DNA of 64,000 nt from Sorangium cellulosum So0157-2 (lineage in GTDB: Bacteria > Myxococcota_A > Polyangia > Polyangiales > Polyangiaceae): the NCBI RefSeq assembly GCF_000418325.1, contig NC_021658.1, positions 5,381,501-5,445,500 on the forward strand, written 5' to 3'. The translations under genes were made by a program, and so were the position numbers. The notes beneath the pieces were generated by a model. That model had not been told where the DNA came from. It worked only from the letters and a program-made list of their open reading frames with translations, and ran no database searches. Shown here piece by piece: positions 34,820-44,293 of the stretch (position 1 is the first letter of the stretch; every line of letters starts with the position of its first letter).

Positions 34820-35851
34820 GTGACGCATTGTCGCCGGGCAGCCGCGTCGCCTATAGCAGCGGCCGTGCTGCCCAGAGCCCTCGCCGGTGCCGCGATCCTC
34901 CTCTCGCTCGCGGTGTCTCCGCGCGCCGCGCTCGCGTCGGCCTGCTGCGGGACCGGGCACGGGATCGCCCAGTGGCTCGCGCCCTCGGAGCGCGCGGCGG
35001 CGAGCTTCTCGCTGCGGTTCACGGAGCAGCTCGGGAGCTGGTCGCCGGCGCGGGACTTCGCCGCGCACGGCGAGGGCGTCTACCACCGCGAGCTGCGGGC
35101 CGACGTCGGGTGGACGGTGCGCGCCGGAGAGCGCCTCCAGCTCGGCATCTCCGTCCCGCTGCTGCGCACGTGGGCCGGGGCCGGCCCCGGCGACACGGCC
35201 GCGGGCGGCGGCGTCGGGGACATCAGCGCCTCGGGCCGGGTCGCGCTCGTCGACGGCGTCATGTCCCCGTGGCTCCCGTCCGCCGCGTTCACGCTCGGCG
35301 TGACGCTCCCGACCGGCCACGGCCAGAGCGACGCGCTCGAGCCCGTCGGCGTCAGCGCGACCGGCGTGGGCACGGGCGGCGCCGGCGCGATCGGCCTCGG
35401 CGCGGCCAGCGCGGACACGACCGGCCTCGGCGTGGCCGAGTTCCGGCCGGGGATCCTCCTCGAGAAGTCGTGGGGCTCGTTCCAGGCGCTGTTCTCCTTC
35501 TCGACCAGCGTCCGCACGAGCTACTACGCCGCGAGAGACCGCGAGGTGCAAGCCGCGCCGCGGATGCAGTTCCTCGCCGCGGCGGGGCCCGTGTGGGCCT
35601 CCGGCACCTCGCTCAGCGTGGGCGCCGTCTACGAGCGCGAGGGATACGCGCGCCAGGCCGGCCGCCCGGGCAAGGGCGGCGCGCACGAGCGGACCGCGCT
35701 GCTCGCCGTGCTGGCCCACGACGTCAGCGCGCGCTGGACCGCCGTCGGCAACCTCCAGGTGGACGTGCCGATCGCGGGGATCGGCCGCAGCGAGGGCGCC
35801 TTCGCCGCCCTGTCCGCAGGCCTCCGTTACGTGTGGGGGAGACATGATTGA
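34820..35851 (+). CDS. Predicted outer-membrane beta-barrel protein
   Basis: 343 residues. A signal peptide (LAGAAILLSLAVSPRAALASA) is followed by CCGTGHGIAQWL and then amphipathic strands (LQLGISVPLLRTW, FTLGVTLPTGHGQ, LLEKSWGSFQALFSFSTSV), ending FAALSAGLRYVWGRHD. It resembles barrel proteins found with cation or metal export genes, but I do not recognise the family. GTG 34865 is an alternative start, which would place the signal peptide at the N-terminus. It overlaps the next lipoprotein gene by eight bases. Confidence 0.7.
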   Translation: MTHCRRAAASPIAAAVLPRALAGAAILLSLAVSPRAALASACCGTGHGIAQWLAPSERAAASFSLRFTEQLGSWSPARDFAAHGEGVYHRELRADVGWTVRAGERLQLGISVPLLRTWAGAGPGDTAAGGGVGDISASGRVALVDGVMSPWLPSAAFTLGVTLPTGHGQSDALEPVGVSATGVGTGGAGAIGLGAASADTTGLGVAEFRPGILLEKSWGSFQALFSFSTSVRTSYYAARDREVQAAPRMQFLAAAGPVWASGTSLSVGAVYEREGYARQAGRPGKGGAHERTALLAVLAHDVSARWTAVGNLQVDVPIAGIGRSEGAFAALSAGLRYVWGRHD

Positions 35852-36314
35852 ACCGCGCGATCGGCCGTCGACGAGATCACCCAGGGAGCGCCGCGGGGCG
35901 CAGGCACGCCGCGCGGCGCTCGCGGCGGTCGCGGCGCTCGCCCTCCTCGCGCTCCAGGGCTGCGGCGCCGAGGGGTGGGAGCAGGATCCCGGGAAGCGGC
36001 AGGGCTCCGGCGTGAACGGGCGCATCGAGTTCTCGGTGGCGTCGACAACGCCGCTCGCGGTCGGCGCCAACACCTTCCACGTGCGGCTCACCTGGCTCGA
36101 CTCGAGGAAGCCGGTGCAGCGGATCAAGCTCCGCGTCTACTCGACGATGCTCGGCATGCGGCACGAGTCCGTGCACGACGCCGTGGAGATCGAGCCGGGC
36201 CTGTACGAGGTGGCCGACGTCCCGTTCTCGATGACCGGCACCTACGACATGCAGTTTCGCGCCCTGGCCGCGTCCCTCGTCGACGAGGCGGAATTCTCGT
36301 TCGAGGTGTACTAA
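35844..36314 (+). CDS. Lipoprotein with Ig-like/YtkA-like domain
   Basis: 156 residues. Lipobox LQGC (Cys about 40) follows a hydrophobic stretch AALAAVAALALLA. The mature domain is a small beta sandwich (NTFHVRLTWLDSRKPVQRIK, EIEPGLYEVADVPFSMTGTY) resembling YtkA/FixH-like domains seen near copper or heavy-metal systems. It overlaps the preceding barrel gene by eight bases, so the two are co-transcribed and may form one envelope system. Confidence 0.75.
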   Translation: MIEPRDRPSTRSPRERRGAQARRAALAAVAALALLALQGCGAEGWEQDPGKRQGSGVNGRIEFSVASTTPLAVGANTFHVRLTWLDSRKPVQRIKLRVYSTMLGMRHESVHDAVEIEPGLYEVADVPFSMTGTYDMQFRALAASLVDEAEFSFEVY

Positions 36315-36325
36315 GTTTCCGCCCC

Positions 36326-37774
36326 GTGCACAGCTCTGCAGAGGAGACGCCTCGACCGCGAAGGGGAACGAGCGCGCCGCGGCGCCGCCGGCTCGCGCTG
36401 TCGGCCGCGGCGCTGGTCGCGGCGCTGGGGCTCGCCGCGCCGGCCTCGGCGAACGGCCGCTTCCCGGCCGCGGGCCTCATCGCGAGCCACCCGAGCGATC
36501 CGTCGCGCCTGCTGGTGCGCGCGACCTACGGCCTGCTCTCCACGCGCGACGGCGGCGAGGAGTGGCGCTGGATCTGCGAGCCGGTCGTCGGCTTCGGCGG
36601 GAACGAGGACCCGATGGTCGCCTTCCTCGCCGACGGGACGATCATCGCCGGCGTCTTCGAGGGGCTCAGCGCGTCGAAGAACGGCGGGTGCGACTGGTCG
36701 TTCGCCCCGGGCGAGCTCTCGGATAGCTACGTCATCGACCTCTCCGCCGATCGCGAGGACCCCTCGCGGGCCGTGCTCGTCATCAGCTCGGGGCTCGGGG
36801 CAGGGCGGTTTTTGACCCAGCTCTGGGAGACGAGCGACAACGCGGACAGCTGGACCAAGTCGGGCGCCGATCTGCCCGAGGACTTCCTCGCGCAGACGGT
36901 CGACGCGGCCCCCTCGAACCGCGACCGCCTCTACCTGAGCGGCCGCTTCGGCGGGCCGGACTACGCCGGGGCCCTGCAGCGGAGCGACGACCGCGGCGCG
37001 ACCTGGGAGCGCTTCGACATCCCGGGGAGCGACGACAAGCGGCTGCCGTACATCGGCGCGATCGATCCCGCCGACCCGGATACGATCTACGTGCGCCTCG
37101 ACGGCGATCCAAGCGACGCGCTGCTCGTCTCGCGCGACGGCGGGCAGAGCTTCGCGACGGTGTTCGAGAGCCAGGGCGACCTCCTCGGCTTCGCGCTGTC
37201 GCCGGACGGGGCGACCGTGCTCGTGAGCGGCCCGCAGGACGGGATCTGGCGCGCGGCCGCGAGCTCGCTGGAGTTCACGAGGATGTCGGGCGTCGGCGCG
37301 CGGTGCCTGACCTGGACCGAGGCGGCGCTCTTCGCCTGCGGCGACGAGGTCGTCGACGGCTTCACGGTCGGCCGCTCGCTCGACGAGGGAAAGAGCTTCG
37401 AGGCCCTCCTGCACCGCGACGGGCTCTGCGGCCCGATCGAGTGCGCGCCGGAGAGCGGCGCGGCCTCGACCTGCACGGATCTCTGGGGCGCGACCGAGCT
37501 CACCATCGGCTCCCGTCAATGCGGCGGCGCCGGCAGCGGCAGCGGCGCCGGCGCCGGCAGCGGAGGTTCCTCCGCGGGGCCCTCGGAGGAGGCGGGCGGG
37601 TGCGGGTGCAGGCTCGGCGCGCCGGGCGCGGCGAGCGCCGACGCCGCCGCGCCGCCCGGCGGCAGGCGCGCGCTCGCGCTCGCGCTCTCGGCCGCCGGCG
37701 CGCTCGCGCTGGCGCGGCGTTCGCGGACTCGAGCGCGCGCGAGCGCACGCGGGCCCGCGAGGCGCGCGGGCTGA
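36326..37774 (+). CDS. Secreted BNR/sialidase-like beta-propeller with MYXO-CTERM-type tail
   Basis: 482 residues from GTG 36326. A signal peptide (LALSAAALVAALGLAAPASA) leads to repeated Asp-box-type blades: LLSTRDGGEEWRW, LSASKNGGCDWSF, QRSDDRGATWERF and LVSRDGGQSFATV. Near the C-terminus comes a Gly/Ser linker, EAGGCGCRLG, a hydrophobic helix (ALALALSAAGALALARR) and Arg residues. That is the layout of the myxobacterial MYXO-CTERM surface-sorting tail. It follows the lipoprotein by 11 bp and is probably in the same operon. Confidence 0.8.
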   Translation: MHSSAEETPRPRRGTSAPRRRRLALSAAALVAALGLAAPASANGRFPAAGLIASHPSDPSRLLVRATYGLLSTRDGGEEWRWICEPVVGFGGNEDPMVAFLADGTIIAGVFEGLSASKNGGCDWSFAPGELSDSYVIDLSADREDPSRAVLVISSGLGAGRFLTQLWETSDNADSWTKSGADLPEDFLAQTVDAAPSNRDRLYLSGRFGGPDYAGALQRSDDRGATWERFDIPGSDDKRLPYIGAIDPADPDTIYVRLDGDPSDALLVSRDGGQSFATVFESQGDLLGFALSPDGATVLVSGPQDGIWRAAASSLEFTRMSGVGARCLTWTEAALFACGDEVVDGFTVGRSLDEGKSFEALLHRDGLCGPIECAPESGAASTCTDLWGATELTIGSRQCGGAGSGSGAGAGSGGSSAGPSEEAGGCGCRLGAPGAASADAAAPPGGRRALALALSAAGALALARRSRTRARASARGPARRAG

Positions 37775-37870
37775 AGCAGGGCGGCGCGACGGCGGGCGAG
37801 CGAGGCCGTGCCCGCGCGAACGACCGCGGGTGGCTTCATCAACCGCTTATGGAAGAGCGCGGCGAGCGCC

Positions 37871-37906
37871 GGCCCGAGCGTCGGCCCGAGCGCCGGCCCG
37901 AGCGAC
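37871..37906. repeat. Three 12-bp tandem repeats
   Basis: GGCCCGAGCG(T/C/A)C repeated three times in the 277-bp gap 37775-38051. I see no gene in that gap. Confidence 0.7.
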
Positions 37907-38051
37907 CGAGCGCGGCGCTCGCTCCCGGCGCCGCGCCGTCCGCGCGGGAGCGGGGCGGGCGGCGCTGAAGGCTGCGTCCGGTTCGTTTCTGGATCTACGC
38001 CCTCGCGGGCTGGCGTAGACTGAGAGGGCCTAGGCTCCGGCCAGCGCGTGA

Positions 38052-39971
38052 ATGGCTCCCAGAGACCTTCCCAAGTCGCCGCTCGCCGCCTTCCTCCGCA
38101 CCCACGGCGCAGGCATCCTGGAGGCGTGGGAGCGCGCCGAGCGGCGCCGCGCGCCGGGCGAGCAGTCCCCGGGCTACCTCGCGCTGCGCGAGGAGCTGCC
38201 CACCGTCTTCGAGCGCATCGCCGAGCGCCTCGACGCGGCCGTGTCGTCGGCGGTCGTGCCGCAGAGCGACGACGCGCGCGACTCGTGGACCGGCGTCGAG
38301 TCGCTGTCGACCGACTTCCCCGAGCCGCTGCTCGGCTTCCGCCTGCTCGACCGGCTCCGCGACGGGTTCGATCTGGAGGACGTGACGGCCCAGTACTCGG
38401 TGCTGCGCCGCTGCGTGCTCCGGCTCCTCGAGCGGACCGGCACGCAGGCGTCGTGGCTCGAGATGACCGTCCTGCACGAGGCGCTCGATCAGGTGATCAT
38501 CGATCCGGCCACGCGGAGCGCCGCCGGCCGCGAGCGCGCGCTCGGGGCGCTCGATCGCGTCTCGGCCGAGGGCATGGGCAGCGTGCACATCGACCGGCTG
38601 CTGCGGCGGCTGCTCGAGGTGCTGCTCGAGTCGGCGCGCTCGGTCGACTGGGCGGTGATGCTGCTGATCGAGGGCGAGGTGCTGCGGATCCGCGCGGCCA
38701 TGGGCGTCGACGAGGCGCTCTGGGGCCTGCGCGCTTACCGGCTGGCCGAGGGGTTCGTCGGCCGCGTGGTGCGCGAGCGCCGCCCGGTGGCGCTGCGCTC
38801 GGCGGCGCCGGATCCGCTGGCCACCGACGCCGGGGGCGGCGCGGCCGGGCCCGAGTCGGGCGCGCAGAGCGAGCGCCCGAGCGACGCGCTGCACGCGCTC
38901 TACGGCGTGCCGATGCTGTCGGAGGGGCGCCTCGTCGGCGTCGCGGTCGTGAGCTCGCGCCGCGTGTCCGAGTTCTCCGAGGGGGACCGGCTGCTCTTCC
39001 GGAAGGCGGCCGAGCGCGCGGCCGCGCTCGCGACCCAGGCGCAGCTGCGCGAGCAGCTCGCGGCGGAGCGCGGCCGGTTCGAGACGGCGATCCAGCGGCT
39101 GCCGGTCGGCGTGGCCGTCGCGGAGGGGACGTCGGGCACGATCGCGCTGAGCAACCGGCGCTTCGCGGAGATCGTCCGCGGCCCCGAGGAGACCCCGAGC
39201 AACGCCCCGCTGCGGACGCTGCTCAGCGAGGCGGACGACGACCAGCGCGCGCGCTGGCTGCTCTTCCGGGCGCTGCACGGCGGCGAGACGGTCGCCCGCG
39301 AGGAGCTCGAGTTCGTCCGCGGCGACGGGGAGCGCCGCCTCGGGAGCTTCAGCGCGACGCCGGTGCGCGACGCCGACGGGCGGATCACCGCGGCCGTGAT
39401 GGTCGTCGACGACGTGACCGAGGCCCGGAAGGCCGAGCGGGGCCGCGAGCTCCTGGTCGCGGCGAGCGCGGCGCTGGCGGAGTCGGCCGACCACGACGCG
39501 GCGGTCGAGCAGCTGGTGCGGCTCGGCGGCGAGCGCTTCGCGGACCTGTGCGCGCTCGACCACGACGACGGCGGCCTCCCGCGGCTCGTCGCGTCGGCGC
39601 GGCTGCCCGAGGCGCGGGCGCTCGTGCCGCGGCTCCTCAAGCACCCGCCGCTGCTGCTCGGCGAGGCCGGCCCGAGGGCCGAGGCGGCGGCCCGCCGCGA
39701 GGCGACGCTGATCCCGCTGGTCACCGATCCGTGGCTGCAGCGGATCGCCCGCGGGCCGGAGCACCTCGCGGCGCTGCGGGAGCTCGGCGCCCGCTCGGCG
39801 ATCCTCGTGCCGCTCGCGGCGCGCGGCCGCAGGCTCGGCCTGCTGAGCCTGTGGGCGGTGGAGCGCGAGCTCCGGCAGGAGGACGCGAGCGTCGCGACGG
39901 AGCTCGGGCGCCTCGCGTCGATGGCCATCGAGGGCGCGCGGCTGCACCGCGAGGCGGCCCGAGGGCGGTGA
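38052..39971 (+). CDS. GAF-PAS-GAF sensor protein without output domain
   Basis: 639 residues, no membrane segment. Residues 1 to about 150 form a helical domain like RsbR/RsbRD N-terminal modules. A GAF domain follows at about 175-330 (GSVHIDRLLRRLLEVLLESA, LYGVPMLSEGRLVGVAVVSS). A PAS domain spans about 345-460 (FETAIQRLPVGVAVAEG, SATPVRDADGRITAAVMVVD) and a second GAF about 470-635 (ILVPLAARGRRLGLLSLW). No kinase, phosphatase or DNA-binding domain follows; the stop comes right after the second GAF. It probably signals by protein contact, or lost its output domain. Confidence 0.82.
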   Translation: MAPRDLPKSPLAAFLRTHGAGILEAWERAERRRAPGEQSPGYLALREELPTVFERIAERLDAAVSSAVVPQSDDARDSWTGVESLSTDFPEPLLGFRLLDRLRDGFDLEDVTAQYSVLRRCVLRLLERTGTQASWLEMTVLHEALDQVIIDPATRSAAGRERALGALDRVSAEGMGSVHIDRLLRRLLEVLLESARSVDWAVMLLIEGEVLRIRAAMGVDEALWGLRAYRLAEGFVGRVVRERRPVALRSAAPDPLATDAGGGAAGPESGAQSERPSDALHALYGVPMLSEGRLVGVAVVSSRRVSEFSEGDRLLFRKAAERAAALATQAQLREQLAAERGRFETAIQRLPVGVAVAEGTSGTIALSNRRFAEIVRGPEETPSNAPLRTLLSEADDDQRARWLLFRALHGGETVAREELEFVRGDGERRLGSFSATPVRDADGRITAAVMVVDDVTEARKAERGRELLVAASAALAESADHDAAVEQLVRLGGERFADLCALDHDDGGLPRLVASARLPEARALVPRLLKHPPLLLGEAGPRAEAAARREATLIPLVTDPWLQRIARGPEHLAALRELGARSAILVPLAARGRRLGLLSLWAVERELRQEDASVATELGRLASMAIEGARLHREAARGR

Positions 39972-40176
39972 GGCGGAGCGAGAGCGGCGGGCGGCGCGCC
40001 GCCGCGGGCGTGACGGCTGGGTGGCGGCGTCAGGGGGGGCCTGCGCGGCGTCGTGGCCAGGCCGGGGGGAGCGCGGGGAACGCCGCAGGGAGGCCCTGGT
40101 CGCGCGCCGGAGAGCGCGCGGCGGCTTGCGTCGCGGGGGGGGATGAGGCGAAGCTCCCGCCCTCACACACCACCGT

Positions 40177-41601
40177 ATGACCACGACTCAACAGGAACGT
40201 CCTCTCGCGGTGCTCGTCGGGGTTCAGCTCCCCGGCGTCGACGACGTCGAGCACGCCGCGGATCTGGCCGAGCTGGGCCGCCTCGTTCACACGCTCGGCT
40301 TCGACGTGATCGCGACCGTGTCACAGCGGCGCAGCGCGCTCGCGGCGGCCGCGGTGCTCGGGGAAGGCAAGCTCAAGGAGCTCGCGGAGCTCACGGGCGG
40401 CAGCGGCGTCGTGCCGTCGGGCGCGCCGGAGCGGAAGAACAAGGCGCGCGCGCGCCGGGCCGCCGAGAGCGGCGAAGGCGACGACGACGGCGAGCTCGGC
40501 GGGGACGACGTCGACGACGCGGATGAGGACGGCGTCGGCGCGGCGCCGGACGCGGGCGGGCGGGAGGCGCGCCGGGCGACGGTCGTGGCGGTCGATCACG
40601 ACATCTCGCCGAGCCAGGCGCGCAACCTGGAGCGCGCGACGGGCGCGCAGGTGCTCGATCGGGCGGGCGTGATCATCGAGATCTTCCACCGCCACGCGCG
40701 GAGCCGCGAGGCGAAGCTCGAGGTGGAGATCGCGCGGCTCAACTACGTGGCGCCGCGGCTCCGCGAGACGGGCGGCGGCGGGGACCGGCAGCGCGGCGGC
40801 ATCGGCGGCAAGGGCGCCGGCGAGAGCGCGCTCGAGCTCGATCGGCGCAAGATCCGCGACCGCATCGCGGAGCTGAAGCAGGAGCTCTCCGGGGTCCAGC
40901 GCGAGCAGTCGACGCGCCGCGCGCTCCGGCAGGGGCAGCGCCGCGTGGCGCTCGTCGGCTACACGAACGCCGGCAAGTCCTCGCTGATGCGGGCGCTGAC
41001 GGGCAGCGAGGTGCTCGTGGCGGACAAGCTCTTCGCGACGCTCGACACGACGGTGCGCGCGCTCCACCCGGAGGTGCGCCCGCGGATCCTCGTCTCGGAC
41101 ACGGTCGGCTTCATCAAGAAGCTGCCGCACGATCTCGTGGCGAGCTTCCGGTCGACGCTGGACGAGGCGCTCGAGGCGTCGCTCCTGCTCTACGTGGCCG
41201 ACGCGTCGGACCCGACGTTCCGCGATCAGCTCGGGGTGACGCGCAGCGTGCTCTCGGAGATCGGCGCGAGCGAGGTGCCGAGCCGGCTCCTGCTCAACAA
41301 GGTGGACCGGCTCTCCGAGGAGGAGCGGGAGGCGCTGCGCCTCGAGTTCCCCGAGGCGACGCTGCTCTCGGCGAAGATCCCGGCCGACGTGGCGGGGCTG
41401 CGCGAGGCGATCATCGCCTTCTTCGAGCAGTCGATGGTGGAGGCGGAGCTGCTCCTGCCGTACGCGAAGCAGAGCCTCATCGGGGAGATCTACGAGAACG
41501 CGCGCGTGCTCTCGGAGGAGTACGACGACGCCGGAGGCCGGCTCTCGGTGCGGGCGCACCCGGCGGCGCTCGACCGGCTGCGCAGCCTGCTCGCGCGCTG
41601 A
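40177..41601 (+). CDS. hflX: GTPase HflX
   Basis: 474-residue ribosome-associated GTPase that splits stalled ribosomes. The HflX domain shows VIATVSQRRS, LGEGKLKEL and VDHDISPSQARNLERATGAQ, then VIIEIFHRHARSREAKLEVE. The G domain has GYTNAGKSSL (G1), SDTVGFIKKLPHDLVASFRS (G3) and NKVD (G4). An acidic, low-complexity insert of about 45 residues sits at about 85-130 (GDDDGELGGDDVDDADED), not usual for HflX. ATG 40177 gives MTTTQQERPL. Confidence 0.94.
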   Translation: MTTTQQERPLAVLVGVQLPGVDDVEHAADLAELGRLVHTLGFDVIATVSQRRSALAAAAVLGEGKLKELAELTGGSGVVPSGAPERKNKARARRAAESGEGDDDGELGGDDVDDADEDGVGAAPDAGGREARRATVVAVDHDISPSQARNLERATGAQVLDRAGVIIEIFHRHARSREAKLEVEIARLNYVAPRLRETGGGGDRQRGGIGGKGAGESALELDRRKIRDRIAELKQELSGVQREQSTRRALRQGQRRVALVGYTNAGKSSLMRALTGSEVLVADKLFATLDTTVRALHPEVRPRILVSDTVGFIKKLPHDLVASFRSTLDEALEASLLLYVADASDPTFRDQLGVTRSVLSEIGASEVPSRLLLNKVDRLSEEEREALRLEFPEATLLSAKIPADVAGLREAIIAFFEQSMVEAELLLPYAKQSLIGEIYENARVLSEEYDDAGGRLSVRAHPAALDRLRSLLAR

Positions 41602-41644
41602 GCGCGGCCGATCGCGGCGAGGTGCGGCGGCGGCGCGTGCCGCG

Positions 41645-41821
41645 TCAGCGCTGCGCGCGGCGAGGTGCGGCGGCGGCGCGCGCCGCGTCAGCCCGGCGAG
41701 GTGCGGCGGCGGCGCGCGCTGCTTCGGCGCGGCGCCGGCGGCGGCGGCGCAGGAACAGGCCGATCGCGAACGCCACGAGGTGGAGCCCAGCGATCACCGC
41801 GACGAGGATCCACCGCTGCAC
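41645..41821 (-). CDS. Small single-span membrane protein
   Basis: 58 residues from GTG 41821. One hydrophobic helix (ILVAVIAGLHLVAFAIGLFL, about 4-24) is followed by seven Arg residues and an Ala/Pro/Arg tail. The tail repeats ARAAAAPRRA because the DNA carries direct repeats. The strong positive-inside flank suggests N-out/C-in insertion. It lies in the 326-bp gap between hflX and the DUF309 gene; the repeats (copies of GCGAGGTGCGGCGGCGGCGC near 41616, 41658 and 41696) extend past its 3' end. Function unknown; existence rests on the clear helix and coding bias. Confidence 0.5.
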   Translation of the reverse strand: MQRWILVAVIAGLHLVAFAIGLFLRRRRRRRAEAARAAAAPRRADAARAAAAPRRAQR

Positions 41822-41927
41822 GCGCCGAGCGTAGCACCGGAAGGCCGGAGCGCGGGGGCGCCGGCCCGCGTGCTATCGTCGATGGCCTCCGCCGCCGTCT
41901 GCGCGCCTCCTCTCGCCGGTCCGCGCC

Positions 41928-42359
41928 ATGAACCCGTCCGACGCCGAGCTCGAAGCGATCGTGCAGCGCGGGCTCTCCGCCTACCGCGCCGGGCTGTTCT
42001 ACGAGGCGCACGAGCTGTGGGAGGACGGGTGGCGCGCCGAGCCGGACCCGGTGCGGAAGGCGTTCCTCCAGGGGCTCATCCTCGTCGCCGCCGCCCTGCA
42101 CAAGCTCACGCGGATGCGGAGCCCGTCGGGGGCGGTGCGCCTGCTCGACAAGGCGCACGCGCGGCTCGCGGGCGTGCCGGAGGGCATGGGCGGGCTCGCG
42201 GTGGGGCTCCTGTCCGGCGACGTCGCGCGCGCGGCGCGCGCGATCGAGCAGCTCGCGCGCGAGGGGAGGACGGACCTCGACGCGCCGCTCGTGCCCAGGA
42301 TGGAGCTCGCGGGGGAGATCGCGGCGTCCTCGCTGGCCGGCGCGCGTCCGCGGCCGTGA
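41928..42359 (+). CDS. DUF309 domain protein
   Basis: 143 residues. It has the DUF309 signature: AYRAGLFYEAHELWEDGWR at residues 18-36, then FLQGLILVAAALHKL. The family is a small helical protein of unknown function. ATG 41928 gives the normal length. The gene stands alone between a small membrane protein and a response regulator. Confidence 0.88.
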   Translation: MNPSDAELEAIVQRGLSAYRAGLFYEAHELWEDGWRAEPDPVRKAFLQGLILVAAALHKLTRMRSPSGAVRLLDKAHARLAGVPEGMGGLAVGLLSGDVARAARAIEQLAREGRTDLDAPLVPRMELAGEIAASSLAGARPRP

Positions 42360-42566
42360 GCTTCTGCCCCGAACGGGCGCTGCGATCGAGATTGCGCTTG
42401 TCACGTGCGACGTGGGCCGCCGGCGTGACATCGTTTGCCTGGGTGGAGATCGCACGGGGAGCGCCTGTGCGGGGGGAAACTCGTGGCAGACGGAACCTGT
42501 CGAACCGGGGCGGAGAGGCCGGCGAGCGCCGAGCATGGATCCAAGCTGCAGACCGAAAGGAGCCGC

Positions 42567-42959
42567 GTGATACGGCGCAAGCAGATCCTGATCGTGGACG
42601 ACGACCAGGAGATCCGGGAAATGCTCGAGATCACGCTGATGGAGGAGGGGTACGACGTCCTCTCGGCGAGCGACGGCGAGGCCGCGCTGGCGCTGCTCGA
42701 GCGCAACAGGCCGAACCTCATCCTGCTCGACATGCGCATGCCGGTCATGGACGGCTGGGGTTTCGCGCGGGCGTACGCGTCGTGCCCCGGTCCGCGCGCG
42801 CCGATCCTGGTCATGACGGCGGCGGTGGACGCCGGCACGTGGGCCCGCGAGGTCGGCGCGTGCGCGTCGGTCGCGAAGCCGTTCGACCTGAACCGCCTGC
42901 TCGACTCGATCGCGGTGCACGCCGGCTCGGCGTGCGGCCCGAGCCCGGCCTCGGCCTGA
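42567..42959 (+). CDS. Single-domain response regulator (CheY-like)
   Basis: 130 residues from GTG 42567, preceded by AAAGGAG at 42556-42562. Receiver domain: acidic pocket LIVDDDQE, phospho-acceptor Asp in NLILLDMRMPVMDGWGF, switch Thr in VMTAAVD, conserved Lys in VAKPF. There is no output domain, so it acts through a partner. No kinase lies beside it. The frame is open further upstream but lacks coding bias there. Confidence 0.9.
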   Translation: MIRRKQILIVDDDQEIREMLEITLMEEGYDVLSASDGEAALALLERNRPNLILLDMRMPVMDGWGFARAYASCPGPRAPILVMTAAVDAGTWAREVGACASVAKPFDLNRLLDSIAVHAGSACGPSPASA

Positions 42960-43078
42960 GCGGCGCGGCCGGTCGGGCCGGGCCGGGCGGGATCCCGGCC
43001 TGAGAGAGGGGACCGCCGCCGAGCGACCGAGCGGCGTCGTTCAGCGGCGGCCCGCGGGTCGCTTCCCGCTGCGGCGGA

Positions 43079-43811
43079 TCAGCCGCCGGTCGCGCGGCGC
43101 ATGGCGCACATGAGGTCGCCGCCGCAAGGGTCGGCGGGGGCGCGGCGATCGGTCGTGGCGGGCGCCGCGGGGCCGGCGTTGCCGCGCGGCGGAGCGGCTG
43201 TCCCGGTGGGCCGCGCGCGGCCCTCGGGCGGGCGCTGCGAGGCGACGGCGGCGCCGGGCGCGGGCTGCGAGGCGACGGCGGCGCCGGGCTCGTGGGCCCT
43301 CGATCGCGCGCGCCGCGGCCGCGAGCCCAGCCGCTGCAGCAGGGCCGGGGACGGCGTCCGGGATCGAGATGCCCGCGGTGAGGGCCGCAACCGCGGCGCC
43401 GGCCGCGAGCAGGGCGGCGGCCGAGCGAACGCGCCACGCGCGCCTCGGCGCGTCGGGCGACGGCGTTGCTGGCGTGCGGGCGGACGCTGGGCCGCGCATG
43501 GACGCTGGGCCGCGCATGGACGCTGGGCCGCGCATGGACGCAGGCGGCTCGCCGAACGGGAAGATCGGCAAGACGTCGAGGACCTTGGGCGGAGCGCCTG
43601 CCGCGCCGGCGCTCAGCACGGTGAGGTCGATCTGCCCCGAGGGCACGTCGCGGTCGTCGTCCGCGGCCCGCGCCGCGGGCGAGGTCGCGCCGGCGGCGTC
43701 GTCACCGGCCGCCGGCGCGTCGATCGAGAACGTGACCGAGGTGTCGTCTGCGGGGCTGTTGACAACGGATGGGTGTTCGTTCTTCCACTCCTTGTGCTGC
43801 GTGCTCTTCAT
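43079..43811 (-). CDS. Unknown membrane-anchored protein, frame-shifted near its middle
   Basis: The ATG at 43811 starts a cytoplasmic Asp/Ala-rich region of about 120 residues (including three PASMRG repeats), then one membrane helix (SAAALLAAGAAVAALTAGI). From about 43300 the coding signal leaves this frame (which becomes Arg-only and ends at 43041). It continues in a neighbouring frame as HEPGAAVASQPAPGAAVASQ down to DPCGGDLMCAMRRATGG at 43079. A conserved-looking Cys pair closes that frame. A single indel, real or from sequencing, explains this. Function unknown. Confidence 0.6.
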
Positions 43812-44293
43812 GGTTGCTTCTGCTTCAGCCGTATCGGTCGAACGCTGGAGTCGTGACGCTCAGGCGGCCGGTCGGCGTGTCCTTTCGTGATTTGGACATG
43901 CGCACGAGCGCGCGCTTGGGCCAGGGGCGCGCGCGGGATCGCCTCTCGAGGCGGCCGTCGCGCGTCGCTGCGCTCGGTTCCGCCCTGCGCGCGCGCCGTC
44001 GTGCGCCGCGACACGCGCGCGGTCGTGCGTCGTGCGCGTCGTGCGCGTCGTGCGCGTCGCGGCGGCGGAGGCGCCTGAGACGAGGTCGGGGCGCACCTGA
44101 GGCGCGGCCGTCGGCGGCGTTCGCGATCTTGCGACCGGGCTTGCGACGCCCATACTTCGACCGCTCGGATCGCCGAGGGCGTGCAGTCGGCGGGTATCAT
44201 GACCGCGTGCGCTCGGGGAAGTTGGTTGCGATCGGGGCGTTCCTCGTCGAACAGAAGTTCCCACGCAAACGCGAATCGGATACTTGAGGTGAG
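43812..44293. other. Gap without recognised gene
   Basis: 482 bp between divergent genes. It contains three tandem copies of CGTGCGCGT (44031-44057). The left end presumably holds the promoter of the minus-strand membrane protein and the right end that of the lipoprotein at 44294. No convincing coding sequence on either strand. Confidence 0.5.
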
